From contig JAKZAP010000020.1 in the NCBI GenBank assembly GCA_023053575.1, positions 19,959,998-20,023,997 of the forward strand: 64,000 nt of DNA, written 5' to 3'. The position numbers and the translations under genes are program-made. This document shows positions 11,227 to 22,800 of this stretch, piece after piece. The stretch is from Branchinecta lynchi (Eukaryota; Arthropoda; Branchiopoda; Anostraca; Branchinectidae). The number at the start of each line of letters is the position of its first letter. The first letter of the stretch is position 1. The notes beneath the pieces were generated by a model that searched no databases, was not told where the DNA came from, and saw only the letters and a list, made by a program, of their open reading frames with translations.

Positions 11227-12251
11227 AACAAGACCAAAGGTGTCGATGAGATCCCAAAAATCTAATATTTGATTCAGACAATTGGGTCTTGTCATCGCCA
11301 ATTCCAGTCTTCGCCAGGCTAATAATCAGAGAAAACCAAGGTCAGATATACTTCTATAAGCCATATCTATTTCGACGACCCTGACCAAGACTTCCTGCTT
11401 TACTTCTGCCAAGTTTCCGGTTTCTCCCGAATTCCGAGCGAACTACTAGTCGAGCAAAAAAAGAAAATTCAGAGACGAATCCAGTGTATCTCCTTATCCC
11501 TATAAAGAACATCTAATCAACTTTAAATAAAACTTTGACTTACAAAAAATTCCGATTACAACCGGATTCCGGATTAATTGTATGTCCGGGTAAAAAACGA
11601 TCGTCATATACAGACTCAGCCTCTCTTCTTACCCCTTAATCTGTCATCTAATCAAACTTTTGCTTTTAACAAATTTCCCGGTTTTGGTCGGATTCCGGGA
11701 GAACTAGTTGTTCGGCGAGAAAATGGTTTTCACCATCGTGCTCAGCATGTCTTTTTACCCCTAACATTTAATCAACTTCAAATGAAACTTACTTTTAACC
11801 AGCTTTCCGGTTTTTGCCGGATTCCGGGCGAACTAATTTCTCGGAGAGAAAATGGTGTTCAGTATGTCTTCTTACCCCTAAACAAAACATTTAGTCAACT
11901 TCAAAATAAAACTTTTACTTTTAACCAACTTTCCGGTTTTTGCGGATTCCGGACGAACTGCTTGTCCGGCGAGAAAATGGTTTTCACTATCGTGCTCAGA
12001 ATGCCTTCTTACTCCATAATCGACTATAACACTAGCTGTTTAAAAATATTTTGTTTGTCCCTTACTTTGAACCCCCTCCCCAACCCATAAATGTAAGCTA
12101 CAGAGTCCATCTACGAACTTGACCCAATGAATCCTCACACACAGTTTCATCATAATATCTCATTCCCTTCGAGAGTTATCGTGCTTACAGACAGACGGAC
12201 ATTTTTGCGATGTCATAGATATCCCTCCACTTACGTTTTGGGATCCCAAAA
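11227..12251 (-). repeat. Family A repeat, - orientation
   Basis: The left edge AACAAGACC is the reverse of the family's GGTCTTGTT end, and the right edge is the GGGATCCCAAAA end. Between them lie four or more diverged 137-bp units and the ATCTCATTCCCTTCGAGAGT leader. Confidence 0.8.
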
Positions 12252-12865
12252 CGAGAGTAGGGTAGATAGAAATGCCACAGGATTTTCAAAATCGTCGAAA
12301 TGAGGGACGTAAAGTAAAACAGTATCTGTTTCTCGGATCCTCTGAAAGTGAACCTGCAGGTCCGGTCTAGAAAGAACTGTCCACACAAGTTTCTGTTGCA
12401 AAAATCGTTTATTCAATTTAAATACCGTTTCATTAAAAGAAAAAGCTTAATATGCTCAACCTAGGGACGTGTACCCAAATAGCGACATCAGCTGCCTACA
12501 GCCAACGGACCATGATGAGTTGCTCATATGGTGCATTTTACACTCTGCGCAAAATTCCAGCGTACTTTTCAAATCCCACCGTATTTACTTCGTTTTTGCT
12601 GCTGTAAATTCTTCCTAGCGCAAACACGATCGTAAAATACCCACGTATTTCAAACGCCATGTGATTTTCGCAAAGTGCAAACCCAGCAATGGTTATTCAG
12701 GAGGCCCTTCCACCAGAATGGTTTCTCGGCCATCTTCTTACCCTTATAAGTTCATTAGGCTGTCGGTAGATGGCGCGCCACTACGACAACAAGCAGACGG
12801 TAACTCTGGGCGCTGTAGATTAGAAATTAATATCTGATCGAAGCAAATGGACTTCCGCGAACGAA
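12252..12865. other. No gene recognised
   Basis: Unassigned sequence between a family A repeat and a MITE. I see no splice-bounded exon, tRNA or tandem structure. Confidence 0.35.
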
Positions 12866-13152
12866 ATACGCCCCTCATAAAATCCAATGACGAATTGCCG
12901 CCAGATGCGACGAAGAAACAATAATAATGTCACGTGAGACATTGACATAAGTTATCTGAAGGGGAAATCAGCGATTGAGGCAGAGGCGTTTCAAACAGTT
13001 TTAAACATGGCTAAGCCTACGAGGAATTGAAAATAGCCAAACAAACCTGGGTAAACGTACACCAAGGAGTAACGTGTCATTGTTTATTTATTGCTAGCGC
13101 ATCTAGCGGCCAAAAACTGACTAATTTGGAAGGAGTTTTATGAAGGGCGTAT
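12866..13152. mobile_element. MITE with ATACGCCCCTCATAAAA inverted ends (family N)
   Basis: ATACGCCCCTCATAAAA at the left pairs with TTTTATGAAGGGCGTAT at the right. A diverged copy lies at 40139-40600 in the opposite orientation, sharing GACGAATTGCCGCCAGATGC and AACAGTTTTAAACATGGC in reverse. Confidence 0.7.
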
Positions 13153-13424
13153 TCTACATGACGAAAAATGTCCCTTTCAGTGATTGCGACTAAAACTTGT
13201 CGGAATATTGGAAGCTAATCTTCAAAGATTGTTAGTTGAGACGCGGATACTTGTTTTCTTAAATAGATAACATATTTGACTTGATTAAAAAAAAATCGAA
13301 CGAGCGTAGCGAGTCCCTGCCTCCGCCCCTCACGTCTCAATATAACGCTTATCAAAACATCCCGACGAAATTTAGTCGAGACAACTTTTTCCCGTGCCAT
13401 ACAGCTTGAAGAATAGGTATTAAG

Positions 13425-13947
13425 CACTGTCCAAATAGGTGTAATAAGCTGAATAGCTCTATACGCGATGTTTACGGATTAATACACACACCTGTTCAAA
13501 TAGGAACTCAATAGGTTCCTAACGATACAGCGTTCGGAATCGCCACGCTGATACAACTTACCGAGCTTCTAAAGGTCAGAAAAAGTGTTCTTAAGTACAC
13601 GAATACAATTTGACGCCCTTTATATTGTAAAAAGCTATGAAATTAACGGATGGACAGTCATTGGTCTTCGGACTAACAATAAGCAGTCGTAATAGAACAA
13701 AACGTGTTCTCTTGAAGAAAAGTTTTTTCTTCAGCTCCCAACAAAGCATAACTTTTGTCCTTCCCGTGGCAACGCTGGCGACGCTGCTCCTTCCCACGGC
13801 CTGCTGGAGGAACCAACCAAGCGATCTGATTGGCTCTACATAAGGGAAAATAGAGCCTGGCTCTATTCTCCTTATTACAGCGCGCCACGAAGAAAAGAGG
13901 AATCTGTAATAAGCTTTATACACCTCACAACACCTATTTGGTCAGTA
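13425..13947. mobile_element. MITE with CCAAATAGGTGT inverted ends
   Basis: CTGTCCAAATAGGTGT at the left and ACACCTATTTGGTCAG at the right are inverted, with AATAAGCT next to both ends. No transposase is encoded. Confidence 0.6.
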
Positions 13948-14107
13948 CTTTAGTCGCGTGTTTTGCCAAGAGAGCTCAAATGCCTCTCTTCTTAAGTCCT
14001 CTGGTAGCGTTCCAGCGACTTATTCTTAGTTACGATCGTTACTATCCTTGTTATTATTGCCGTTCCAGAGCCCGCCGTAATAAGTAAATTGGCTCCTCCC
14101 ACTCATT

Positions 14108-14521
14108 AGTCGCGTTTTTTGCAATCGCTTGGAACGAAAGTTGCCGTTTTTTGCGATCGACTGTCGACTGGAGGTCCAGTCGATCCGTTTTTTGTCGCTT
14201 GACTGGAGATCGACTGGGAACAAAGTCAACAGTCAATCCGATGCACCTTTCTCTTGGAGGTCCAGTCAAACTTGGTGCCAAATTTTGAAAACTCAAACAT
14301 GTGGACCCAAAAACGTACATTTACACCTCAGGAAGCGCCAGTACTGCAGCAGTTTCAGAGACTGCCGAGGGAAGAGTTGTGGGGATGGACTGATTTATGG
14401 ACTGATTTAGACCGTTTTTTGAAGGCTTGTTCTCGCTCCCCTATCAAGCGACAAAAAACGGTCAACTGGATGAACCCGGGAACAAGTCCCAATCGCCAGT
14501 CGAGCTGTAAAAAACGCGACT
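14108..14521. mobile_element. Harbinger-like MITE (AGTCGCGTTTTTT ends, ATT target duplication)
   Basis: AGTCGCGTTTTTTG and the inverted AAAAAACGCGACT are flanked by ATT on both sides (14105-14107, 14522-14524). GCGATCGACTG and GACTGGAG blocks repeat in the interior. The 3-bp duplication is typical of PIF/Harbinger-type elements. Confidence 0.7.
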
Positions 14522-14937
14522 ATTATTTTCGTCCTACGATTGTCATGATCGTTACAATTTACTCATGATGGTCGTCGCGAGCATCATAAGTGATAACAGA
14601 GAGTTTTCGGAAACTTGCGTGAGACCTAAATACCGTACGCTAAAGTTGTAGCTCACGCTAAAGTCATGATGCTGATGACAAATAAGGTGAAAATTTATCG
14701 TCCGAAAAAGTGGACTCAGAGCGAAAAACTCTATCTTTAGCGTCACATACTTGGACTGTTAAGCGTGAAATTTGAAAAATGCCACACTGTAGAGTTTTGT
14801 TTTTGATTGGATTGGAAAGAATAAAGTAAGTAAAGTGTACACACCGTACAAGGGTGTTTCTTTTCCATGTAATTGGCTGTTCCTCTTCTTGACATGTTGG
14901 CGTTCCGAAAACTGAAGTTTCCGATACATACCACCAG

Positions 14938-15187
14938 AGCCTCGTTTTTGTTGCATGCTGCAGGTCCGCTTCTCGGCCGATTTTGCACTGCAGCGCTTCC
15001 GAGGAAGACGGCAGCGCTTCTCGAGAATCACGGACTTGCTCCCCGACCAAGCCCGTGCTTCCCTGCAAGATGCTGCAGCGTTGCCGCTTCAACCAAGAAG
15101 AAAGCGAATCCAAAAACGCATATTATGCAAAAGCAAAGAAGTGCTGCAGCAGCGATGCGGCAGCGCTATTGCAACAAAAACGAGGCT
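14938..15187. mobile_element. 250-bp MITE (AGCCTCGTTTTTGTTGCA ends, CAG target duplication)
   Basis: AGCCTCGTTTTTGTTGCA and its inverted partner TGCAACAAAAACGAGGCT end at 15187. CAG flanks both sides (14935-14937, 15188-15190). The interior repeats GCTGCAG and GCAGCGCT. Confidence 0.75.
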
Positions 15188-15379
15188 CAGGTGTCAGCTG
15201 AGGTGCTAACGTGAGCAACAGGCCTAATTTCCGAAAACTCTAACTTCCATAAGAGCGATGACGTATGTTCGCGTTGTTATTATTTTCGTTCTAGAGAGCG
15301 TGACAACTACCACAATACGGCACTCGCCCCTCCCCTTATCATCGTAACTTGTAATAAGTTCACTGGAACGCTACCTCTG

Positions 15380-16449
15380 TTCTTTCAGCTAATTTGACCG
15401 TTTTCGGCAGAGACGCCGTTCTCCTGGGCAATGTCCAGTCAACTCACTTCGAAGGTTCCAGTCTCTTTTGGAGCAGGAAGAACAAAGGGCTTGGTACAAA
15501 ACGGTCAAAAGAGCAGGTGGGAGTAAGCGCATGGTGCAAAACAAGGGAAAATGAACCGAGGCCTTGGTATACAGGTGAAAAAACGCCATTATTGCCTCTG
15601 ATGTGAAGAAGGCCCTAATTTGAACCCACTCGTACTACAACTTATCTGGATCAACCGGAGAAAAAAACAACTTTCCAGAAGCTGTACTGCCACTAGGAAT
15701 CTGCTGCAAAACTGAATCATAAAAATGAAGCCCCTCTCATCAACACGCTTACGTAACCCCGTGCTGTTAGGCTAGGGGTAAATTCCTCTGAATGTTTTTT
15801 AAGGACCCCTCTCGCACTATTGACTCTTCAACTTCAAGTATTTAAAATATTTGAATACTTTAAAACTGTGCTATGCTTTCAACAAATAACCCACGGTTTT
15901 GGCTGTTTTAAGCCTTTTCGGAGACCCAGTTGGCTTGTGGCGGAAACAGGGAAACAATTTACATGACCCGTTTTCCTGATGGAAAAACTTCTCGCCGAAA
16001 ACCGCCGACAGCGTGGTAGCAGAACACGGCGAGTGAGAAAACCAGCGTGGTTTTGTTAGAGGGGTTAGAATGTACCGTACGAATTGGGGTCTCCGGATTT
16101 AGAAATGCATGGAGTGATTCTGGAAGTGGGTTGCGTTAGTATTATAGGTAAGACAGGTCCTTTAAGCATTCTATTGGCTTCTCCGAGTCGAAGTGCAAGG
16201 CAAACCGTATCCCGAGGCCGCCATTGCCTAACCCGCCTCAGTAGAGACATACTTAGCTGGTCGTTATGTAACTTAAGACGGTGCAAAATTCAACTTTCGG
16301 CGAATTCAAGCTGTTCAGCAAAGTTTTATTTTGTTTTTGTTTTGCCAAAGACTGCACCCTCCAAAGTTAAATAACCGTCCGAACTACTAGACCTCTTCTG
16401 CATTAGAATTATCTCGAATTCAAACTTAACAACTCAAAAAGCACATATT
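15380..16449. other. Region downstream of the Rabex-5-like gene, no second gene seen
   Basis: On the minus strand this is the 3' flank of the gene ending at 16450. AATAAA (16330-16325 on -), about 120 nt past the stop, is a candidate polyadenylation signal. Near 16120-16180 the motif GGGTTGCGTTAGTATTATAGG followed by a GGTCCTTTAA block is shared with 55765-55800 and, inverted, with 63220-63265, so part of this stretch is an unresolved dispersed repeat. Confidence 0.4.
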
Positions 16450-18084
16450 TCAAATCAAGCTTCCAAATTCGTCTTTTACAATGCCCGAGGGAGCTTGAGC
16501 CTCGCAAGAAATAACGGGAATCATTTTCCCACCGACAAAAAATGCCTCGTCGAACTCGCTCAGGACTGAGGGTTGTGGTCCCACAAGCGTTGGGATCAAA
16601 GGTGGGGGGAGATTCTCGAACGACGGCGAGTCATCCACGGAATCTTCCGGCTTTGAAGCGCGAAGATTGAGAGGATATTCCCGCAGAACTTTCTCAACCT
16701 GCCCGGTTATATCAGCCTGAAAGTCTATCAACTCCTTTTCGATTTCGTCTGCCTTCGCTGCCACCTCCAAGTTCTTTCTCTGCAACTCTTCCAGTGTTTT
16801 CAAATTAGTCGCCATAACCTGCAGCCCTTCTGGTTCGTAGCGACCGTTTTGCAAAGCGCTCAGCGGAAATAGTTCACCAGACATGTACGACTTGAATTGG
16901 TCCTCGCTAAGGTCTAGGTCTTTTCCGCACATTTTCTCAATAAACTCAATCGTGATTCTTAGGTTTGTGAAGTAGTACCCACTCTCCCCGGACTCAGAGC
17001 GGGATGGATTGGCAAAGTGGGTGATATAGGTCACGTTCGACCAGAGACGTGGTGGATTGGCGCGCAGGACTACGTAGATTAACGTTGGGAGGAAATCATC
17101 CGCGGCAACGGCGGAATCGTTTTGATTTTCGGAAGACTCTTTCAACATCTTGAAAACAAGTTGGCTGGTGCGCACTATAAGTTGAAGTTTGTCCTGTGGT
17201 ACCCGCTTAGCATCGATTTCGATCAAGTTCGAAATCGCCATTTCAAGCAATTTCTTCACTTCTTCAGACTTCTCATTAATACTACAATCAAGCATATCCG
17301 GTGTAATCCAGTTCATCTGCCGTATTCGGTGCTGAAGCAGCAAATCCTTATCTTCTTCCAGTGAAAATCCGTTGTAGGTCAGTTTCCGGTAAAGACGGGT
17401 GCAGAGGTATCTCTCTATATAATCCAGCAGTACCTCTATGTCATCCGGACCGACACTTTGAAAAGCCTGATGTTTCTCAGCTTTCTCTTTGAAACTCTGA
17501 TAGATTTCTTTGAACAAATTCGATAGCTCTTCACCATCCAAGTGCTCGTCTACCAGAGTGTGCTCGATTCTGTCAAAAGCCTTCCGCGCGAACGCCGCTG
17601 TTTCAATATCAACTTGGGAGTTCTGCCGTTTCAGAAAGCGACTGAAATCTTGCATCATTCTATGAGTTTCCGGGCTGAGAGATCGATGTCCGTCCTTCGA
17701 CGGACTTTTCCGGAAGAGCTTCGATGCGCCGGATTTGCTCGACATGGAAGCGCTCGACAATTTTCGACGCTCGTCGATCCGCGGTAGAGTCTGAAGGTTA
17801 GACTTAGCCGTTTGGAGTGTAGTCTTTACACTCTCCCCAACGTCGGTAACTGATCGGGACACTTTGCTTTTTGTTTTTTCAAGGAAATCGAGAGGCCGAG
17901 CCCGCGATTTCGTTGCCACGCCAGTATCCCGGAAGCACTTGGAGCAGTATCCGTCCCAGAGTACGTTTCCGTAGAAACCACACGCGTTTTTGCACAGAAG
18001 GTCTGTTTCACTAACATGAAAACGCGCCGGCGCTTCTGAACGGCGGGAATGACTGCTCTTCGGTCGAACTTTGACGAATGACAT
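16450..18084 (-). CDS. RABGEF1: Rabex-5/RABGEF1-like Rab5 guanine nucleotide exchange factor, 544 aa
   Basis: Established family role: Rabex-5 catalyses GDP/GTP exchange on Rab5 at early endosomes, in complex with rabaptin-5, and binds ubiquitin. Seen here: an A20-type zinc finger with Cys 31, 35, 47 and 50; a helical-bundle region at about 155-235; a VPS9 domain at about 240-390 with the family motifs DDFLPTLIYV (329-338, catalytic Asp 330) and GYYFTNL (369-375); and a C-terminal helical/coiled region at about 425-470, where the family binds rabaptin, followed by a proline-rich PPPLIPTL. The ubiquitin-binding MIU helix that follows the zinc finger in vertebrate Rabex-5 is not recognisable. 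The start is supported by an in-frame TAG six bases upstream. The whole coding region lies in one exon, with an acceptor (TTTCTTTCAG ending at 18220) placing an intron in the 5' UTR. Length is close to the usual 490-540 aa. Confidence 0.9.
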   Translation of the reverse strand: MSFVKVRPKSSHSRRSEAPARFHVSETDLLCKNACGFYGNVLWDGYCSKCFRDTGVATKSRARPLDFLEKTKSKVSRSVTDVGESVKTTLQTAKSNLQTLPRIDERRKLSSASMSSKSGASKLFRKSPSKDGHRSLSPETHRMMQDFSRFLKRQNSQVDIETAAFARKAFDRIEHTLVDEHLDGEELSNLFKEIYQSFKEKAEKHQAFQSVGPDDIEVLLDYIERYLCTRLYRKLTYNGFSLEEDKDLLLQHRIRQMNWITPDMLDCSINEKSEEVKKLLEMAISNLIEIDAKRVPQDKLQLIVRTSQLVFKMLKESSENQNDSAVAADDFLPTLIYVVLRANPPRLWSNVTYITHFANPSRSESGESGYYFTNLRITIEFIEKMCGKDLDLSEDQFKSYMSGELFPLSALQNGRYEPEGLQVMATNLKTLEELQRKNLEVAAKADEIEKELIDFQADITGQVEKVLREYPLNLRASKPEDSVDDSPSFENLPPPLIPTLVGPQPSVLSEFDEAFFVGGKMIPVISCEAQAPSGIVKDEFGSLI

Positions 18085-18219
18085 TCTCTAGAAGTCTTCT
18101 TCTTCTTCCAGTAGCGCTTCTTGAAAGGTGGAAGAAACAAACAAAGGCGTGTGATTCCGTCGTATCTCAAGTGCCTTCAGATATTCTGGAACGTTGACGA
18201 ATGCTGCCGAGCGATGAAA
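18085..18219 (-). other. RABGEF1: 5' UTR exon portion of the Rabex-5-like gene
   Basis: On the minus strand a strong acceptor (TATTTTTCTTTCAG) ends at 18220, and 135 nt of leader lead to the ATG at 18084. An upstream non-coding exon is therefore expected, but I could not place it. Confidence 0.55.
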
Positions 18220-18456
18220 CTGAAAGAAAAATATCATGTAGTGGAGAACACGTCTAACCTAACCGCGTGAAGGATATCCTGTTGTCTTTTAGAAGCTGGA
18301 TTTTAAAAACAAGGAGACATGTCTCCCATAACGCAACTTACGAGCGTAATCAACGGGTTTCGGACTTTATTTACCACGGGTGTTGGCTCGAAAACAATCT
18401 CAGTTGCTGATGGGCATTTCCGAAAATTAGGATGCTACTTGAATGAACGTTCTAAC

Positions 18457-20005
18457 TTTTTGGGATCCCAAAACGTAAGTGGAGGGATACATATGACATC
18501 GCAAAAGTTGTCCGTCCTTCCGTCTGTAAGCACGATAAATCTCGAAGGGAATGAGATATTTTGATGAAACTTGGTGTGGGATTCGTTGGGTCAAGAGTAA
18601 GTTCGAGTTCGTAGATGGGCTTTGCAGCCCTATATTTAGGGGTGGGGGAGGTTTAGATTAAGGGGCAAGCAAAATATTTTTAAACAGCTAATGAGACAGT
18701 CAATTATGGGGTAAGAAGACATGCTGAACACGATGGTGAAAACCATTTTCTCGCGGGACGAGTTTTCTTTGAAGTTGATTGGATGTTCGATATAGGGGTA
18801 AGAAGACATGCTGAACACGATGGTGAAAACCATTTTCTCGCCGGGCAAGTAGTTCGCCCGGAATACGGCAAAAACCGGAAAACTGTTAAAAGTAGGCTAT
18901 TTGTAGTTGATTAGATATCTGATTTAAGGGTAAGAAGAGAGGCTGAACCCGTGTATGACAATCATTTTTTACCCGGACATATAGTTCGATCGGAATCCGG
19001 CTGGAACCGGAAAATTTGTTATAAGTTAAATTTTAATCTGAAGTTGGCTAGATGTCCGGTTTAGGGGTAGGAAGACATGCTGAACACGATGGTGAAAACC
19101 ATTTTCTCGCCGGGCAAGTAGTTCGCCCGGAATCCAGACAAAACCGAAAAATTGTTATAATTATTTGTAGTTGATTAGACATCCGATTTAGGGGTAAGAC
19201 GAGATGCTGAATCCGTGTATGACAATCATTTTTACCCGGACATATAGTTCACCCGGAATCCGGCTGGAACCGAAAAACCTATTATAAGTTAAACTTTAAT
19301 TTGATGTTGATTAGATGTTCGATATAGGGGAAAGAAGATACGCTGAGTTCGTTTTTTAGCTTTTTTTTGCCGTACAGGTAGTTTCAGAATTCGGCCGAAA
19401 CCGGGAAATTGGCAGAAGTAAGACAGGAAGTTTTTGTCAAAACAGATATGACTTATAGCGGTAAACACAAATATGCTGAATCCATACCTGAACTTTGGTT
19501 TTCTCAGATGATTAGCTTTTTGGCCTTAATCTGTTTCTATATTTTAATAGTAAAAATGTTCAAGGACTCTGGCGAAGACTGGATCTGGCGAAGACAAGAC
19601 CCAATTGTCTTGATCAAATACTGAATTTTTGGGATCCCATCGAAACCTTTGGTCTTTTATTCAAACAATGTTTGCAACGGATACGTCAGCTATGATTTTT
19701 CATCAGCGATATTTCGGCCCTTCTTGGCAAGGGTCCTCGTCAGGCTGTCAATCTTCTGGTTCAACTTCGGGGAAGGAAACAAACCTGTAATAAATCATTG
19801 TTATAAATCATAAAAGATTTATTACAGGTTTGTTTCCTTCCCCGAAGTTGAACCAGAAGATTGACAGCCTGACGAGGACCCTTGCCAAGAAGGGCCGAAA
19901 TATCGCTGATGAAAAATCCTAGCTGACGTATCCGTTGCAAACATTGTTTGAATAAATGTTTCAAAGTCAGCTTGGGCTCAAAGAATATTTACCTTTGGTC
20001 TTGTT
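18457..20005 (+). repeat. Family A repeat with a nested snap-back element
   Basis: It starts TTTTTGGGATCCCAAAACG, has leader and tandem units, and ends GGTCTTGTT at 20005. Its right end is split by a family D element (19657-19990) that duplicated 12 bp of it. Two units here carry the G-C form of the hairpin (CCGGGC/GCCCGG). Confidence 0.8.
19657..19990 (-). mobile_element. Snap-back (family D) element with 12-bp target duplication
   Basis: ACCTTTGGTCTT occurs at 19645-19656 and again at 19991-20002. The element between is mostly one long hairpin: arms of about 140 bp contain GCCCTTCTTGGCAAGGGTCC and its inverse. One side has an extra 35-bp tail (CAAAGTCAGCTTGGGCTC...), so the ends are not symmetrical. 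There are no ORFs. Confidence 0.8.
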
Positions 20006-20028
20006 GTTCACGGAAGAAGTTAGTAGCC

Positions 20029-20951
20029 TAAATCCGGTTTCACATTGACGCGTCGTTGTGATGCGCTGCGCATGCGTTTATCTTGCGCTGTATAGGTTGC
20101 GTAGTGTATCTTTCACACCTGCGCGATAAGCTCGCTGGATGTGTATTTACGTTTTCTTTTCTCGCTTTCTTATGCTGAATTCTCGTTTGATCATTACTAA
20201 GTTTTCCCTCATCGTTGGTGGGTTTTCTCCAGTTTGTCTTCAAAACTTCCATTTTTTACTGAAAATCTGATGCGTATGCGTCGACGAAACGCAAGAATAA
20301 AACTTGGTTATATTCTTGCGTTGCGTTTTATTTGTCTCTTCTTCTTTACAGTGTGGCATCGGATCGGAGTTGTCCACATTGTCTTTTCACGTCTGGGCGA
20401 TTTCGCCTAGCCTACTTATACACACTCAAATAGGTCTGCAGTCCTCAGAAAGGATATGATTGCCTTGAAGATTGAGGATCGGCTGAAGGGGAGAGTGATC
20501 TGCTCCGTATGGATTCGGTTGAAGGATTGAGATGAAACTTCTTGAACAGGAGACAGCTTGGGATCTATGGATGTTCGGATGTATTTGTTGATGGGAACAC
20601 TGGAAGAGTACATGCTCCAATGTTTCGTTCATTGTTTTACAGAATCTGCAGAGAGGTAAGGTCGGGGATGGCCGTCGATCGTGGGGATCTTGAAGGCGAA
20701 GGCTGAGTGGTTCAGCCCTGTTGCTCCTGCTCGTATCCGATGGTAGAGTCTGCTTTCAGTTTTTCCTCGGAATGGGGAAAACTTTGGATGAGGCTTGGAT
20801 GCTAGAGTGCACTGGGAGCGTATGGGTAGAACGTCTTGCAGGGGTGTTGGGTGGTTTCGTAGTTGTCTCTGCGTTGCGTCACCGCAAGCGCGACGCAGAG
20901 GTTGTGTAGCCCAGTGCGAAAGCCTCAACGAGTCAGTGTGAAAGCGGCTTA
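20029..20951. mobile_element. Composite with GGTTTCACA-type inverted ends enclosing LINE debris
   Basis: TAAATCCGGTTTCACATTGAC at the left is inverted relative to GTCAGTGTGAAAGCGGCTTA at the right, with GCGTC/GACGC blocks nearby. The interior holds the LINE fragment listed at 20410-20930. Confidence 0.5.
20410..20930 (-). pseudogene. LINE ORF2 C-terminal fragment with CCHC-like knuckle, frameshifted
   Basis: On the minus strand one frame reads RIRAGATGLNHSAF, resembling the conserved region after the RT domain of Jockey-type LINEs. After a frameshift it continues PLCRFCKT then NETLEHVLFQC, a C-x2-C...H-x4-C zinc knuckle of the kind near the C terminus of such ORF2 proteins. The fragment lacks RT catalytic motifs and is dead. 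Confidence 0.6.
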
Positions 20952-22229
20952 AGGCTACTTCGAGTGAATGACCCGGGGTCTGAGGCTGTGTAATTCATTA
21001 CACGCCTGTCCTAGGATTTGCACTGGCTTTAAGATAAAGACGTATTCTCGCCGTTCCCGAGGACTCCACTTGAGGAGTCCCCGCGTTTTTGGATGTCCAT
21101 GGGACTCACTCCCCGTATTCTCGCGAGTCCCCACGGACGGGGAATGCTCTGATTATCATCACCATCATCGAAAAGGACTCCCATTTAGATTCGGAGGGGA
21201 ATCAATTTTTGGGATCCCAAAACGTAAGTGGAGGGATACCTATGACATCGCAAAAGTAGTCCGTCCGTCCGTCTGTAAGCACGATAACTCTCGAAGGGAA
21301 TGAGATATTTTGATGAAACTTGGTATGAGAACTGTTTGGGTCAAGGGTAAGGTCAAGTTCGTAGATGGGCTCTGTAGCCCTATATTTGGGGGTGGGGGAG
21401 GGGGTTCAATTTAAGGGACAAACAAAATATTTTCAAACAGCTAATGTGATAGTCGATTATGGGGTAAGAAGACATGCTGAGCACGATGGTGACAATCATT
21501 TTCTCGCCGGACAAGTAGTTCGTCCGGAATCCGGCAAAAACCGGAAAGTTTGTTAAAAGTAAAAGTTTCATTTGAAGTTGATTAAATGTTTGATTTAGGG
21601 GTAAGAAGACATGCTGAGCACGATGGTCAAAACCATTTTCTCGCTGGACGAGTAGTTCGTCCGGAATCCGGCCAAAACCGGAAAGTTGGTTAAAAGTAAC
21701 AGTTTCATTTGAAGTTGATTAAATGTTTGATTTATGGGTAAGAAGACATGCTGAACCCGATGGTGAAAACCATTTTCTCGCCGGACAACTAGTTCGCCTG
21801 TAATCCGGCCAAAACCGGAAAATATGTTAAAAGTAAAAGCTTTATCTGAAGTTGATTAGATGATATATTTAGGGGTAAGAAGAGACGCTGAGCCTGTATA
21901 TAATGATCATTTTTTACCCGGACATATAATTAGTCCGGAATCCGGTTGTACCCGCATTTTTTTTCAGTCAAAATTTTATTTAAAGTTGATTATATTTCTT
22001 TATAGGGATAAGGAGATACGCTGGCTTCGTTTCTGAATTTTTCTTTTTTTTGCTGGACTAGTAGTTCGCTCGGAATTCGGGCGAAATCGCAAATTTGGCA
22101 GTACAGGGTTCGTGCGCTTGCTCTTCCACGTTTCTCCCTGACTTCCCTGACCTTTTTTGGTGATTTTCCCTGACCTTTTCCATCAGTTTTCCAACACCTT
22201 TCGATTACCTCAGTGAACAAATTAACTCA

Positions 22230-22800
22230 TTTAGTGAAAAAACAAGAGTTGGAAGCTCATATGGCACTTGCAAGGGTGGGTCAGTGGATTAAAGTATGAA
22301 CTCGTAAATTCGTGGGTTTTTTGTGATCATATGTATGCAAAATCCTTGAGATAAGAACGGTCGTGGGTCCTTGGAAATCACGAGAATGTATTGTTCGTAA
22401 AATCTATTTTATTTATGCAGTTGGCCGTGATGATGCGCACTTTAAGGGCGCTAGAAATACATCTGTAATGAACACTCCTGAAGCACAAATGATGATAAGC
22501 TCTTTGGAATCAAGAAAATGTATATTTTGCTCAAAATTATTGTTTGTACTTCAAGAAACTCAGTTGTAAGCAAAACCCGTGAGGCAAAAATGATCACGGG
22601 CCCTTGGGGATCATGAATATCTTTCGTTCGGTTAACGTATTTTTTTACTTCTCCGTTAAGAAATGCACTTTAAGGGTGCTAAAAATTAGTTTAACACCTT
22701 TGAGTTAAATGTAAACTTTGCTTAAAAGCATTTTCTGTACTTTGTGCTTAGAATTAGTACTTTAAGGTTAGGATTAGTACTTTTACGGGATGGTTGGATC
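22230..22800. other. AT-rich interior with two diverged direct repeats, no gene seen
   Basis: GCACTTTAAGGGCGCTA near 22437 recurs as GCACTTTAAGGGTGCTA near 22665, with related sequence after each (ATGTATATTTTGC and ATGTAAACTTTGC). No exon or RNA gene is supported. Confidence 0.4.

Larger units (their letters stand above)
13998..15379. mobile_element. Composite element with GTAGCGTTCCAG inverted ends, carrying two nested MITEs
   Basis: CCTCTGGTAGCGTTCCAG (left) and CTGGAACGCTACCTCTG (right) are inverted partners, and the adjacent AATAAGT blocks match too. Two complete smaller elements are inserted inside (14108-14521 and 14938-15187). No protein is encoded. Confidence 0.65.

Noticed and set aside
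14664..15214. Several overlapping open frames on both strands
   Set aside because: They fall inside nested MITEs with palindromic GC-rich blocks; long open frames on both strands are a by-product of the inverted repeats.
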